In this document: positions 1 to 7,336 of the stretch, one piece after another | Layout of the letters: each line of letters opens with the position of its first letter | Numbering within the stretch: position 1 is the stretch's first letter | DNA from: Mucilaginibacter sp. OK283 | GTDB lineage: Bacteria; Bacteroidota; Bacteroidia; Sphingobacteriales; Sphingobacteriaceae | Length of the DNA: 64,000 nucleotides | Direction: 5' to 3' | Assembly: GCF_900110415.1 (NCBI RefSeq) | Contig: NZ_FODR01000009.1 | Span: 62,001 to 126,000 of the forward strand | Translations under genes and position numbers: made by a program | The notes under the pieces: model-generated | What the model saw: the letters and a program-made list of their open reading frames with translations, nothing else | Database searches by the model: none | Told to the model about the DNA's origin: nothing

Positions 1-2100
1 TATTTTACCCAGAACGGATTGGAAAAAGTAGCCAACCAGGTATATAAAAGGTATACGCCAAGCTTAAAGATTGTATCGGATGTTACCAAGTGGCTTACAT
101 TTAATTTCAATATGTCCATGACGCATACTGATAATAATCAAAGCGCCTATACTAACCAGTCCAATCAGGGCGGTGCATGGATCCCGAACGACCTGCGCCC
201 TTTGATGCCCGTGTATAACCCTGATGGCAACTTTTCAGGCCAGGGTAATTATACAAATCCTGTAGCGGTTATAAAGCAGAATGGCCGGGATATCAACTCC
301 GAAAACGATTTCTGGACAACCGGCCGCATTATATTAAACCCGGTTAAGCACCTTACCATTACGTCAGATTATACCTGGAACAGCTATACCGCGTTTGACA
401 GGGAACAGGTTATCCCCTTTAACGAATACGGTGTCGACGGCGCTTTTTTAAATATATTCCCCCATACCAATCCATCCAGGGTATCTGAATACCGGCATAA
501 TGATAATTACAATGCCTTTAACGCTTATGCCACGTATGAAAACACTTTTGGAACTAAAAACTATTTTAAAGCGCTTGCAGGATATAACCAGGAGTATTTT
601 CATTATGTACTAAGCAATGCCACTGCCCACAACCTGATAGACCCTGCGTTGCCGGCAATTGGCACTAATAATGATCCAAAACCTACAGTAAACGGAGCTG
701 AAACGCAATCTGCATTAATCGGCACTTTTTTCAGGTTGAACTATATATATGATAAAAGGTACCTGTTAGAGGTAAACGGCAGGTACGATGGCACATCACG
801 TTTCCCGGCTAATCACCGCTATGCCTTCTCTCCATCAGTATCGGCTGGCTGGAACATAGCCGAAGAAAGCTTTATGGCTGGGCTTAAAAGTACCATTGAT
901 GAATTAAAGATCAGGGCTTCTTATGGCCAGTTACCCAATCAGCAGGCATCAAACGGTGTATCTTCATCGGCGCAGTATCCTTATATAGCTACGCAAAGCA
1001 CAGGTACGGTTAACTATTTATTCAATAACCTGCCGGGTGTTACTGTTGGTGCGCCGGGCCTTATCAGCACTACCCTTACCTGGGAAAAAGTGCAGACAAA
1101 AAATATAGGTTTAGATTATGCTTTGTTAAACAGCCGGCTAAGCGGCAGTTTTGACTACTTTATTACCGATACTAAAAACATGCTGGTTGCCGGGCAACAA
1201 TTGCCGGCAGTTTTAGGTACGGGTGCGCCGTTAAGAAATGCTGCCGACCTGAGAACAAAAGGCTGGGAGTTGAGTGTGAGCTGGAAAGACCGCATGTTTG
1301 ATAAGCAGCTGTTTTACAGCATTAGCCTTGGCCTGTCTGATTCCAGGAGCACCATAACCAGGTACGACCTTAACCCAACATTAAGCATAGGCGATTATTA
1401 TCCGGGCCAGAAACTTGGCAGTATCTGGGGCTTTGTAAGCGATGGCTTTTACAAAACCGATGCCGATGCAGCAAAAGTTGATAACAGCGCACTCGCCGGG
1501 TACACCTGGCTTGCCGGGGATATTAAATATGCCGACCTGAATAACGATGGAAAGATTAGCTACGGCAGCAATACGGTAACAAACCCGGGCGATCAAAAAA
1601 TTATAGGTAATACTACCCCACGCTACCGTTTTGGGGTTAATTTAAACCTGGCATACAAAAGTTTTGATTTCGCTGCTTTTTTCCAAGGGATCTTAAAAGG
1701 TAATTTTGTACCTAACGACTACGTTTTTTACGGATTTAAAGGTAACGAGTGGAATATCCCCTATGGGTACGCAACAGACTACTGGACGCCACAAAACCCA
1801 AATGCCTATTTTTCGCGTCCGAGGTTTAATGGTTCGGGAAACCAGCAAACCCAAACCATGTATTTGCAAAATGCTGCTTACTGTCGCGTAAAACAAATAA
1901 CCCTGGGTTATTCGCTTCCGGCACAGCTTATTAATAAACTAAGCCTGCATAAGGTGAGGGTATATGTTACCGGCGCCAACCTTTTTACCATAACATCCAT
2001 GTTTAAAGGTTACGACCCTGAAATTGTGAGTAATGGCGGCAATTTTGGCACATATCCCATCAATAAATCGGTATCGTTTGGCCTGCAGGCCACTTTATAA
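1..2100 (+). CDS. SusC-like TonB-dependent outer-membrane receptor, C-terminal part (5' end outside window)
   Basis: The reading frame is open from base 1, so the TTG at 19 is not a real start and the gene begins upstream of the window. About 700 codons remain, all beta-barrel: alternating aromatic strands, SusC-type phrases such as the region around 'RYLLEVNGRYDGTSRF', the 'DLNNDGKI' calcium-like loop near 1540-1560, and a terminal strand ending in 'GLQATL'. The signal peptide, carboxypeptidase-like domain and plug are missing from view. In this family the barrel binds a SusD lid and imports oligosaccharides with TonB energy. It is followed after 23 nt by its SusD partner, so the two form one operon. 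Substrate cannot be read from the sequence; the downstream fucosidase gives a weak hint of fucosylated glycans. Confidence 0.95.
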   Translation, partial: YFTQNGLEKVANQVYKRYTPSLKIVSDVTKWLTFNFNMSMTHTDNNQSAYTNQSNQGGAWIPNDLRPLMPVYNPDGNFSGQGNYTNPVAVIKQNGRDINSENDFWTTGRIILNPVKHLTITSDYTWNSYTAFDREQVIPFNEYGVDGAFLNIFPHTNPSRVSEYRHNDNYNAFNAYATYENTFGTKNYFKALAGYNQEYFHYVLSNATAHNLIDPALPAIGTNNDPKPTVNGAETQSALIGTFFRLNYIYDKRYLLEVNGRYDGTSRFPANHRYAFSPSVSAGWNIAEESFMAGLKSTIDELKIRASYGQLPNQQASNGVSSSAQYPYIATQSTGTVNYLFNNLPGVTVGAPGLISTTLTWEKVQTKNIGLDYALLNSRLSGSFDYFITDTKNMLVAGQQLPAVLGTGAPLRNAADLRTKGWELSVSWKDRMFDKQLFYSISLGLSDSRSTITRYDLNPTLSIGDYYPGQKLGSIWGFVSDGFYKTDADAAKVDNSALAGYTWLAGDIKYADLNNDGKISYGSNTVTNPGDQKIIGNTTPRYRFGVNLNLAYKSFDFAAFFQGILKGNFVPNDYVFYGFKGNEWNIPYGYATDYWTPQNPNAYFSRPRFNGSGNQQTQTMYLQNAAYCRVKQITLGYSLPAQLINKLSLHKVRVYVTGANLFTITSMFKGYDPEIVSNGGNFGTYPINKSVSFGLQATL

Positions 2101-2123
2101 ACTAATTTAAATCGTTAAATAAG

Positions 2124-3776
2124 ATGAAAAATAAGCATATTATATTCATGACATTTTTTGCTGCGCTAATATTGGCATCATGCAAAAAAGATAGTTTTCT
2201 TAACCGCTATCCGTTGAGCGACATCAGTCCGCAAAACTTCTTTAAAAATGAAACCGATTTGCAGATCTATTGCAATCAGTATTACTCAACGTTACCTGTT
2301 CAAAACTTTGTGAATGCCGATGACGATTCTGATGATAAGGCAAATGCCTCTATCAACTCCTACCTTGCAGGCACATCAACAGTGCCTACAACAGGCGGCG
2401 GATGGAATTTTGGCTTTATCCGTACCTGTAATTTTTTTCTGGCCAACTATTCAAAAGCGACTATAAGCGATGATATCAAAAACATTTATGTAGGCGAAAC
2501 GCTATTTTTCAGGGCCAATGATTTTTGGGGCAAAGTAAAAACATTTGGCGATGTACCTTACGTTAATAAATATATTGTTGACACATCTAAAAGTGTTTTA
2601 TACGGAACGCGTATGCCGCATAAGCAGGTGATGGATTCGGTGCTCAAGGATATTAACTTCGCTGTCGCCCACTTGCCCGTAGATGCCCCCGATGGCCGCC
2701 TTAATAAGTATATGGCGCTTGCGCTAAAGGCAAGGATATGTTTGTGGGAAGGAACTTACCGTAAATATTTTGGCGTAGGCGACGAAACAATTTACCTGCA
2801 GCAGGCTACCGATGCAGCAGAACAGATCATGGCTTCGGGGCAGTTTGATATTTACAGTACGGGGAACCCCCAAAGCGATTATTACAACCTGTTTATACAG
2901 GATGAACTACAAGGTAACCCTGAAGCCATTATGCCTATGCGTTATCTGACAACAGTATTAACCAATAATTTCGACAGGCAGCTTGGCGAGGCCGGTGACG
3001 GGTATTCCAAGGATTTTGCCCGGTCGTTTTTATGTACCGATGGCAAACCAACCTCGCTTAGTTCGCTTTATAAGGGTGATAATACGCCCGATGATGAAGC
3101 AACCAACCGCGACCCCCGTTATAAACAGCAAATTGCGACAAGAGGGTTCGACTTTTTAAACGGGGATATTATCACGTTACCCCGTATCGGTACGTCAGTT
3201 ACTTCTACCGGTTATCAGCCAATAAAGGGGCGTTCTTCAAGCCTTGCTGCCTGGAATGCAGGACAATCTACATTTGATGTATTTATTTTCAGGTATGCCG
3301 AAACGTTGCTGATAGAAGCAGAGGCTAAGGCCGAACTGGGGCTTTGTACGCAAACAGTTTTGGATAATACAATTAATAAATTGCGCGATAGGGTCGGCAT
3401 GCCTCACATGATCATTGCCAGCCTGGTTAAAGATCCAAAATCAGACTTTCCAGCATTACCGGTACTCATTGACGAGATCAGGAGAGAAAGAAGGATTGAA
3501 CTGGGATCAGAAGGATTTCGCTTTGATGATATGCACCGCTGGCATGCCGGTACGCTCATCAATAACTCCGAAACAGCTCTGGGTATGAAACTTACGCCTG
3601 CACTCAGGGCCCAGTATCCCGCTGACCAGGTAAGCAATATTGTTGTTGATGTTAATAATTATATTAAAGTTTACCCGGGTATTACACGTACGTGGAACGA
3701 TAAATTATACTTAAATCCTTTACCTATACAGGAGTTAACCCTGAACCCTAACCTGAAGCAAAACCCTGGATGGTAG
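2124..3776 (+). CDS. SusD/RagB-family surface glycan-binding lipoprotein
   Basis: This 550-residue protein has a short signal peptide ending in a lipobox (LASC, Cys about residue 20) followed by KK, typical of Bacteroidota surface lipoproteins. The N-terminal region carries the SusD-like TPR helices, and the C-terminal part has the conserved 'EIRRERRIELGSEGFRFDDMHRW' type signature (positions about 3475-3545) and ends in a short NPGW tail seen across the family. It should cap the SusC1 barrel and bind the glycan at the cell surface. It starts 23 nt after SusC1 and is closed by a strong stem-loop at 3814-3850, so the pair appears to form a two-gene unit. Confidence 0.95.
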   Translation: MKNKHIIFMTFFAALILASCKKDSFLNRYPLSDISPQNFFKNETDLQIYCNQYYSTLPVQNFVNADDDSDDKANASINSYLAGTSTVPTTGGGWNFGFIRTCNFFLANYSKATISDDIKNIYVGETLFFRANDFWGKVKTFGDVPYVNKYIVDTSKSVLYGTRMPHKQVMDSVLKDINFAVAHLPVDAPDGRLNKYMALALKARICLWEGTYRKYFGVGDETIYLQQATDAAEQIMASGQFDIYSTGNPQSDYYNLFIQDELQGNPEAIMPMRYLTTVLTNNFDRQLGEAGDGYSKDFARSFLCTDGKPTSLSSLYKGDNTPDDEATNRDPRYKQQIATRGFDFLNGDIITLPRIGTSVTSTGYQPIKGRSSSLAAWNAGQSTFDVFIFRYAETLLIEAEAKAELGLCTQTVLDNTINKLRDRVGMPHMIIASLVKDPKSDFPALPVLIDEIRRERRIELGSEGFRFDDMHRWHAGTLINNSETALGMKLTPALRAQYPADQVSNIVVDVNNYIKVYPGITRTWNDKLYLNPLPIQELTLNPNLKQNPGW

Positions 3777-3813
3777 TAACAGAGCTTAACTTATTAAAGA
3801 AACATCAGTTTTT

Positions 3814-3850
3814 AACCACAACCTTATTTGCTTTGGGTAAGGTTGTGGTT
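3814..3850. terminator. 13-bp stem-loop after SusD1
   Basis: AACCACAACCTTA pairs perfectly with TAAGGTTGTGGTT across an 11-nt loop. The stem lies 38 nt after the SusD1 stop. The U-tract on the + side is weak (ATGAAATAATTT), so it may end or merely stabilise the susCD1 transcript. Confidence 0.6.
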
Positions 3851-4082
3851 ATGAAATAATTTAATTGGAGTTTTTTATTGGTCAATAATAAACAAAGCCC
3901 GATTGGATATACAGAATTTGTTGAGACGAATGATATCAGGATCAAACTTTATTTTAAAAAGCATTACGAATTTTTGCAAAAGGCAGTGTCCTGATATAAG
4001 GAAGATAGCAAAGCTGGCTTTAAACGGGCGATACAATTACATTATTAACATTATTTATTCAAATGGATTTTTAACTACTAAC

Positions 4083-5546
4083 ATGAATTTTAAACAATTA
4101 GTCACTCAAATAAAAAAGCAGCTCAGCTTAATTGCTATAGTCTGGGTTTTAATGCCATTAGCGGTTAATGCGCAAACGGCCCCAATTCCCGTTGGCCCGG
4201 TACCCAACGCCAGGCAAATTGAATGGTACCATCGCGAAATTATAGCTTTCTTTCACTTCGGGATGAATACGTTTGCCAACGTTAATGAAGGTGATGGCAC
4301 AGCAAGCCCCCAACTGTTCAATCCTACAGCATTGGATTGTAACCAGTGGACAAGTGTGCTTAAAGGCGCCGGGATTACAACAGCCATTTTGGTTGCCAAA
4401 CATGCCGATGGTTTTTGTAACTGGCCAACCGCGCATACCAATTATTCGGTAAAAAACAGTCCCTGGAAAAATGGTAAAGGCGATGTTGTAAGAGAATTTA
4501 CAGATGCGTGTAAAGCCTCGGGAATAAAAGCAGCAATTTACCTGGGACCGCATGACAGGCATGATTCCAGGTATGGCACACCTGATTACAGCGATTATTA
4601 TGCGGGCCAGCTATCGGAATTACTAAGAAATTACGGGCCCATTTGGGAAATATGGTGGGATGGTGCCGGCGCCGACCAGATTACCACGTCGTTTTATGAT
4701 CGCTGGGCAGATACCGTGCGCAAATTACAGCCTAACTGTGTTGTTTTCGGAACAAAGAACTCCTACCGCTATGCCGATAGCCGCTGGATGGGTAATGAAT
4801 CGGGACTATCCGGCGATCCGTGCTGGTCAACCATTAACCCGGTTTCTATCCGCGAGGAAGCCGCCCACATTACCCAATTAAACCACGGCGAAGTTGATGG
4901 CAGCGCTTATGTGCCGGCCGAAGTAGATGTATCCATCCGCCCAAGCTGGTTTTATCACCAGGAAGAAGATGCCCATGTTAAAAGCGTAGCTGGTTTGTGG
5001 GACCTTTATTTCAATTCCGTAGGCCATAATAGTGTGTTGTTATTAAATTTTCCACCGGATAAACGAGGGTTGGTTTCTTCTATTGATTCTGTAAGAGCCG
5101 CTGGTTTACATAACCTGATCAACGGCACGTTTAAAAAAGATCTTGCTGCTGGTGCTGTTATCACATCGCTTCATCCGCGCGGCGGCGTATACAAGCCTGG
5201 TAATATGGTTGATGATAACGAAAAAACGTACTATGCAACAAACGACAATGCAGCTACAGATACCATAACTTTTAACCTTGGTAAAAAGAAAACATTTGAT
5301 GTGATAATGCTTCAGGAGGTTATCGAATTGGGCCATCGCACAACCGGCTGGTCTGTAGATTATTCATCTAATGGAAAAGATTGGATTCCTATTCCCGAAG
5401 CAACCAGCAAGCAGTCTATAGGCTATAAATGGTTAATCAAATTTAAACCGGTAACTGCATCGAGAGTTAGGTTGCGTGTTACTTCCGGTAAAGCTTGTTT
5501 AGCCATTCATACTTTTGGTATTTATAAGCAGCCGTCGTTACTATGA
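4083..5546 (+). CDS. Secreted GH29 alpha-L-fucosidase with C-terminal F5/8 type C (discoidin) domain
   Basis: The protein is 487 residues from the ATG at 4083. That start is preferred over the TTG at 3903 because it gives a clean signal peptide (hydrophobic stretch then A-N-A-Q). The GH29 barrel starts with 'WYHREIIAFFHFGMNTF'. The expected nucleophile is the Asp of 'EIWWDG' (about residue 193), with the family 'KHADGFCNWP' motif upstream. From about residue 360 a jelly-roll of coagulation factor 5/8 type C kind follows ('MVDDNEKTYYAT', 'TFDVIMLQEVIELGHR'), likely a carbohydrate-binding module. It would remove terminal alpha-L-fucose in the periplasm or at the surface. It stands behind the susCD1 hairpin, so it may have its own promoter. 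Linkage specificity cannot be told. Confidence 0.9.
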   Translation: MNFKQLVTQIKKQLSLIAIVWVLMPLAVNAQTAPIPVGPVPNARQIEWYHREIIAFFHFGMNTFANVNEGDGTASPQLFNPTALDCNQWTSVLKGAGITTAILVAKHADGFCNWPTAHTNYSVKNSPWKNGKGDVVREFTDACKASGIKAAIYLGPHDRHDSRYGTPDYSDYYAGQLSELLRNYGPIWEIWWDGAGADQITTSFYDRWADTVRKLQPNCVVFGTKNSYRYADSRWMGNESGLSGDPCWSTINPVSIREEAAHITQLNHGEVDGSAYVPAEVDVSIRPSWFYHQEEDAHVKSVAGLWDLYFNSVGHNSVLLLNFPPDKRGLVSSIDSVRAAGLHNLINGTFKKDLAAGAVITSLHPRGGVYKPGNMVDDNEKTYYATNDNAATDTITFNLGKKKTFDVIMLQEVIELGHRTTGWSVDYSSNGKDWIPIPEATSKQSIGYKWLIKFKPVTASRVRLRVTSGKACLAIHTFGIYKQPSLL

Positions 5547-5751
5547 CGGTCTGATCAGAGCGAACATTCAATAGTCATTCGTCCGCTCAGCTGAATTTTA
5601 TTGTTGGACAAGTAATAGTTCTGTCCATTATATGCGAAATTCCGATTTTTTCAAAGGGTTCCTCTGCAATCCATGCACAGGCGGAAAGTGCTATTCTCAT
5701 GGCTTTTAGTGTTGGGTTGGCTATATTTAACCTTGAACTAATATCACTAAA

Positions 5752-5905
5752 ATGAAAAAAAAGACCAGCCAAAAGAATTGCAAAAAAAGGAATATCAAAA
5801 TTTGATAACAACGAAGCTGAATTAATAGATCTGATTGCCCAACTTATAGTAGAAATAATAATAGACGATGATGAAAATGATAAAGATTTAGTCCCGGAAA
5901 TTTAA
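5752..5905 (+). pseudogene. Small hypothetical protein, apparently frameshifted in an A8 run
   Basis: ATG at 5752 is followed by eight A residues. As written the frame stops after 17 codons. Removing one A from the run opens a 50-codon frame with protein-like composition: a Lys/Arg-rich start, then 'KFDNNEAELIDLIAQLIVEI', then an acidic tail ending at the TAA at 5903-5905. It resembles the short accessory proteins often seen near Bacteroidota integrases, but I cannot name a family. It could be a real decayed gene, a sequencing indel, or chance. Confidence 0.3.
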
Positions 5906-6034
5906 AGAGTATTTGAAACAAATCCCAAAAAGGGATTAGAATACTTGAAAAACAATCCAAATAGCTGATTAACAGAGTGTTGTTTGGTCGCTGAAAAAGC
6001 CGGACAGAAAGAACATCTTAGCTAAAAAAATCGG

Positions 6035-6067
6035 TAAGCCTCTAACAATCAAATTGTTAGAGGCTTA
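6035..6067 (-). terminator. 15-bp hairpin terminator, minus-strand orientation
   Basis: TAAGCCTCTAACAAT pairs perfectly with its complement across a 3-nt loop. On the minus strand the stem is followed by CCGATTTTTTTAGC, a good U-tract. It lies just downstream, on the minus strand, of the tRNA-3'-end-like sequence at 6078-6100, as if it once terminated that transcript. Confidence 0.6.
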
Positions 6068-6077
6068 AACTTATTGT

Positions 6078-6100
6078 AGTAGCCCGTAGGGGAATCGAAC
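6078..6100 (-). other. tRNA 3'-end-like sequence (possible attachment-site scar)
   Basis: Read on the minus strand this is GTTCGATTCCCCTACGGGCT plus ACT, which matches the form of a TpsiC loop plus the 3' acceptor strand of a tRNA. No D arm, anticodon arm or 5' acceptor strand follows in the expected distance, so there is no complete tRNA. Tyrosine recombinases commonly use tRNA 3' ends as att sites, so this is best read as an integration scar. Chance resemblance is possible. Confidence 0.4.
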
Positions 6101-6219
6101 ACGATTCACTATCAGTTAATTATGACACTTTTGGTGAGTAAATCGGTAATGGGCCAAAAAACGCTTTAAAACTCACCAGAACAGTGAAAAAAGATGCATA
6201 AAATGGACATTTTACCAAA

Positions 6220-6266
6220 ATCAAAAGCCTGTAAATATTTGATTTTCAGGCTTTTGATTGTTTTTT
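6220..6266. terminator. 12-bp hairpin with U-tract
   Basis: ATCAAAAGCCTG pairs with CAGGCTTTTGAT across a 15-nt loop. TGTTTTTTG follows on the + strand. It sits immediately beside the second tRNA-like scar (6281-6300), repeating the scar-plus-hairpin arrangement at 6035-6100. Confidence 0.55.
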
Positions 6267-6280
6267 GAATTAGGCGTATT

Positions 6281-6300
6281 TGGTCCCGACGAGAATCGTA
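6281..6300 (-). other. Second tRNA 3'-end-like sequence
   Basis: Minus strand TACGATTCTCGTCGGGACCA has the shape of a T-loop (here ACGATTC rather than TTCGATTC) followed by a 3' acceptor strand. The remainder of a tRNA is absent. Like 6078-6100 it is followed on the minus strand by a perfect hairpin. Two such units within 200 bp favour an integration hot spot over chance. Confidence 0.35.
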
Positions 6301-6665
6301 CTTTGTTACCACAATGTGCTTTAGTGGTTATTGCCTGTTTTTACTTCAAAACCTCACCGGCATTTTATAAGGCCTGGCTGTAAACCCTGTAATCAAATTA
6401 GGGATTGTTTTTTAAAATACTGCTAAATGTTATTTTTTTGAAGGGATCAAATTTCGTTGAATAATGCTCAACGTTCGATCAGTTCCGGATTTATCCATCA
6501 GTAATTTTTGATATAAAGAACCTAGCAGTAGATTAAGCCAACGCTATCTTTTAATAATATTCTTACGTAGCATCCAAAAAAACAAAACAATGGTGAAGCA
6601 TTCCGGTGGCAAACATTTCAGCAACTTTTTAACACATATGTATAATAAAAAATTTTATTGCCTTT

Positions 6666-6703
6666 AAACCGCCAATTTTTTAATCAAAAAAAATTGGCGG
6701 TTT
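6666..6703. terminator. Stem-loop with AAACCGCCAATTTTTT arms
   Basis: AAACCGCCAATTTTTT and AAAAAATTGGCGGTTT are perfect complements separated by a short loop. No gene end is close on either side. It may insulate the SusC2 promoter from upstream transcription. Confidence 0.5.
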
Positions 6704-6767
6704 ATTCAGAAGAAGATCACGCTTTAACTTTTGCGACGCTGGTAGTTGATGGTGTATATCGTATAAG

Positions 6768-6815
6768 TTGACAAATGTTGTGTTTTTATGTTAAAAAATT
6801 GGGTACCTAAATTTG
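6768..6815 (+). promoter_or_regulatory. Candidate SusC2 promoter with upstream regulator site
   Basis: TAAATTTGC at 6808-6816 is a perfect Bacteroidota -7 element (TAnnTTTG). Upstream at 6768-6780 lies TTGACAAATGTTG, the best copy of a near-palindromic site (core ACAAAYGTTG) that recurs upstream of the other polysaccharide-locus units in this window. Transcription from here would give a leader of about 515 nt before the SusC2 start. Inference only. Confidence 0.5.
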
Positions 6816-6841
6816 CTTCAAACGTAACTTTACTGTTGCAA

Positions 6842-6869
6842 AGCGGCTATATTCTTATCAATAGCCGCT
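6842..6869 (+). promoter_or_regulatory. Leader hairpin upstream of SusC2
   Basis: AGCGGCTAT pairs with ATAGCCGCT over a 10-nt loop, about 25 nt after the predicted start of the SusC2 leader. No strong U-tract follows, so it looks like RNA structure in the leader rather than a terminator. Confidence 0.4.
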
Positions 6870-6992
6870 GAACTATAAACCAATAAAGCCGACCGGCAAG
6901 TTCTGTAAATTTTGATTTAAGTTATAAAACTTGATCGCCCTGTTTATTACAATTAGTTGTATCCAGGAAATATACAAACAGGCCCGGCTTCA

Positions 6993-7003
6993 CAATCGAT
7001 TGC
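6993..7003 (+). promoter_or_regulatory. CAATCGATTGC palindrome (possible LacI-type operator)
   Basis: A perfect 10-bp palindrome CAATCGATTG is followed by C. The same core, extended to GCAATCGATTGC, sits on the -33 region of the HTCS promoter at 26273-26284. The form resembles LacI-family operators. Here TTGC is followed about 17 nt later by TATTTATG, a weak -7 match, so a second promoter is possible. Confidence 0.35.
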
Positions 7004-7336
7004 AAACCTTTTATGACGGATATTTATGAGAGAATAAATCAAAGATCTTGTTTTGCCGGTTGCAGATTGCGACCCGCATTAAACTACACCGGTATCCATG
7101 TTATCTACCTTGCAACTGAGAAGTCCAATCCCGATACCGCTACCGGTTAAGCCAATAATATAAGTAAACCGATCTTTTATCAAACTAAATGGAGTGATAG
7201 TTAAACCATATGATTTATAACTGTGGATACGGGCAATCCATCTATAGCTAAACGTATATAATACCCAAAGAGGCTTGATAAAAGCGCTAAATCTTACCAA
7301 TTTCTAAACCAATGTTTTCAATTAACAAACCAAAAT

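Larger units (their letters stand above)
5547..7336. other. 1.8-kb region without an intact gene: decayed ORF, tRNA-like scars and SusC2 leader
   Basis: No intact coding frame is convincing here. The left half (5.7-6.3 kb) contains a short frameshifted ORF, two tRNA-3'-end-like sequences and three inverted repeats, which looks like the scar of integrated elements. The right half (6.7-7.3 kb) carries a consensus promoter, a candidate regulator site, a palindrome and hairpins upstream of SusC2. Individual parts are listed separately. The small minus-strand frame at 5587-5811 was not accepted as a gene. Confidence 0.6.

Noticed and set aside
3903..4082. N-terminal extension of the GH29 gene from a TTG
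   Set aside because: It would bury the signal peptide behind 60 residues; the ATG at 4083 is the sensible start.
5587..5811. 74-codon minus-strand frame after the fucosidase gene
   Set aside because: Hydrophobic but without signal or family pattern, and it overlaps the frameshifted + strand ORF; not supported.
6078..6300. Complete tRNA genes at the tRNA-like sequences
   Set aside because: No D arm, anticodon arm or 5' acceptor strand could be paired within 100 nt on the minus strand.
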